From Thermoplasmata archaeon (GTDB lineage: Archaea; Thermoplasmatota; E2; UBA202; JdFR-43), in assembly GCA_021158865.1 (NCBI GenBank), contig JAGGSX010000136.1:1-6477 (forward strand): DNA of 6,477 nt. The letters run 5' to 3'. A program made the position numbers and the translations under genes. Each line of letters starts with the position of its first letter. Positions within the stretch are counted from its first letter, which is position 1. Under the pieces are notes generated by a model. It searched no databases. It was given only the letters and a program-made list of their open reading frames with translations, and was not told the origin of the DNA. This document shows positions 5,706 through 6,477 of this stretch, piece by piece.

Positions 5706-6355
5706 TCTCTGCTAAAGAATATTCCTGTTGTTTTGTCTATTTTATCTTTTCTTGCAAGGATTGTTACTGCATCGTTTTCTCTAAAACGGGTGTCTCTCAT
5801 CGGTATTATTACTTCATCATCTCTTTCAATTGCTATTATTGATACCTTACTTGGTAACCTTATCTCTCCCACACTTTTTCCGACAACCGTGGAGTTAGGA
5901 GGTATAGCCAATTTAAAAATTTCTGCTTTATCACCCAGAGTCATAAAATCTATGACAGTAGGATGACGGATTGCTCTATAGAGATATTCAGCAGTTATAA
6001 CACTGGGATTACCAACAACATTTGCCCCCTTCTCCTGAAACATTGGCCTGCTTTCCTCATTTCTAACCAGTGCAACGAGAGAAGAAACGCCCATCGTTTT
6101 TGCAAGAGATATGACCATTAAATTTGTAGCATCATCGGCTGTTGTTACCAGAGAATCTGCCTTATCAACGCCAGCATCTTCTAAAGTTTCTTTCACTGTG
6201 GCATCAGCATTTATGACGACAGCATCATACTTCTTTGATATTTCATTGCATTTTTCTTTATCCCTTTCTATGACGACAACATCATCCTTATTTTTCAGGG
6301 CAATTGAAGCAAGTTTTTCTCCTATTTCACCTGCCCCTACTATTACTATATACAT
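5702..6355 (-). CDS. trkA: Trk potassium uptake regulator, single RCK module (TrkA)
   Basis: A cytoplasmic regulator that assembles as a ring under the TrkH pore and gates it in response to bound nucleotide. Residues 1 to about 118 form an RCK_N/Rossmann domain: GAGEIG (7-12) is the dinucleotide loop, Glu30 at the end of the second strand (VVVIERD) is the expected ribose contact, and NADAT (49-53) and TTADDATN (71-78) are further family motifs. Residues about 138-203 form the RCK_C (TrkA_C) ligand domain. At 217 residues there is one RCK module, as in archaeal and KtrA-like proteins, half the length of the two-module enterobacterial TrkA. Nucleotide preference (NAD(H) or ATP/ADP) cannot be decided by eye. 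It is the first gene of the trkA-trkH pair, with a 4-base overlap. The start at 6355 gives an N-terminus directly at the first strand, as in the family; no strong Shine-Dalgarno precedes it. Confidence 0.94.
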   Translation of the reverse strand: MYIVIVGAGEIGEKLASIALKNKDDVVVIERDKEKCNEISKKYDAVVINADATVKETLEDAGVDKADSLVTTADDATNLMVISLAKTMGVSSLVALVRNEESRPMFQEKGANVVGNPSVITAEYLYRAIRHPTVIDFMTLGDKAEIFKLAIPPNSTVVGKSVGEIRLPSKVSIIAIERDDEVIIPMRDTRFRENDAVTILARKDKIDKTTGIFFSRE

Positions 6356-6373
6356 GTTACCACGATAGGAAAC
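6356..6373. promoter_or_regulatory. Imperfect dyad directly upstream of the trkA start
   Basis: GTTACC (6356-6361) and GGAAAC (6368-6373) match as inverted arms at five of six positions with a six-base spacer. It abuts the trkA ATG, so it could be a repressor site at the transcription start or a small hairpin masking initiation. The arms are short and imperfect, so chance is a real possibility. Confidence 0.2.
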
Positions 6374-6387
6374 ATAATTTCAAGGTG

Positions 6388-6396
6388 ATTATTAAA
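6388..6396 (-). promoter_or_regulatory. TATA-like box of the trkA-trkH operon
   Basis: On the minus strand this reads TTTAATAAT, preceded by AAAG. Its centre is about 37 bases before the trkA ATG, predicting a leader of roughly 11 bases. A second AT-rich block (AAATTATGT, 6372-6380) is about 21 bases before the ATG and is the alternative. The galU gene may also be served by read-through from here. Confidence 0.35.
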
Positions 6397-6415
6397 CTTT
6401 TCTTTGCTTGTATTG

Positions 6416-6477
6416 TCAAGTAACATCGGTAACATTTTTTGAAAAATATGCATTAGCAGGATAATCATGGATACCCA
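6416..6477 (-). CDS. Possible last codons of an upstream minus-strand gene, cut by the right edge
   Basis: One minus-strand frame is open from the edge (first full codon at 6475-6473) to a TGA at 6418-6416 and reads GIHDYPANAYFSKNVTDVT. Most of its codons have the purine-any-pyrimidine pattern common in real coding sequence, and it ends about 20 bases before the putative trkA TATA box, a sensible place for a preceding gene to stop. Nineteen residues are too few to name a family. A second minus frame is also open here, to a TAG at 6348-6346 inside trkA, but its Met/Leu/Ile-rich product looks less natural. Neither is certain. Confidence 0.25.
   Translation of the reverse strand, partial: GIHDYPANAYFSKNVTDVT

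Noticed and set aside
6467..6477. Possible plus-strand start codon (ATG at 6467) at the right edge
   Set aside because: Only three codons are visible and the upstream AGG is weak; there is not enough to call a gene.

Overview
The window reads as a piece of an AT-rich archaeal chromosome with ordinary housekeeping genes and very short intergenic spaces. Four things point to an archaeon. The glycine decarboxylase P-protein is split into two subunit genes. The Trk regulator has a single RCK module. Genes that begin a transcription unit lack a convincing Shine-Dalgarno sequence but have a TATA-like box about 24-32 bases before the start codon. The one clearly operon-internal start with a strong Shine-Dalgarno is gcvPB. 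The lineage cannot be settled by eye. A Thermoplasmatota-like euryarchaeon would fit, and a thermophilic bacterium with split gcvP is less consistent with the start-site pattern.

Layout, left to right. Bases 1-169 hold the 5' end of a minus-strand gene that runs off the left edge and starts with a signal-peptide-like segment. Bases 170-301 are a divergent promoter region with a candidate operator dyad at 248-266. Bases 302-2970 are a two-gene plus-strand operon, gcvPA-gcvPB, overlapping by ATGA; together they encode the glycine-decarboxylating P-protein of the glycine cleavage system. From 2987 to 6355 everything is on the minus strand: trkA and trkH (ATGA overlap, potassium uptake), then galU (UDP-glucose synthesis) after a 34-base gap, then a small unrecognised membrane protein. 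This block meets the gcv operon tail to tail across 16 bases. Bases 6356-6477 hold the trkA upstream region and possibly the last codons of another minus-strand gene.

Functionally there are three unrelated modules: one-carbon/glycine metabolism, potassium uptake with nucleotide-gated control, and nucleotide-sugar synthesis. gcvT, gcvH and the lipoamide dehydrogenase needed to complete glycine cleavage are not in the window. I found no mobile element, CRISPR array, RNA gene or defence-like cassette, and I do not think the window contains a new system. The points most worth checking are the operator-like dyad upstream of gcvPA, the leaderless-promoter pattern, the clustering of GC-rich codons at conserved motifs, and the small membrane protein. 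No gene-free stretch exceeds 300 bases.
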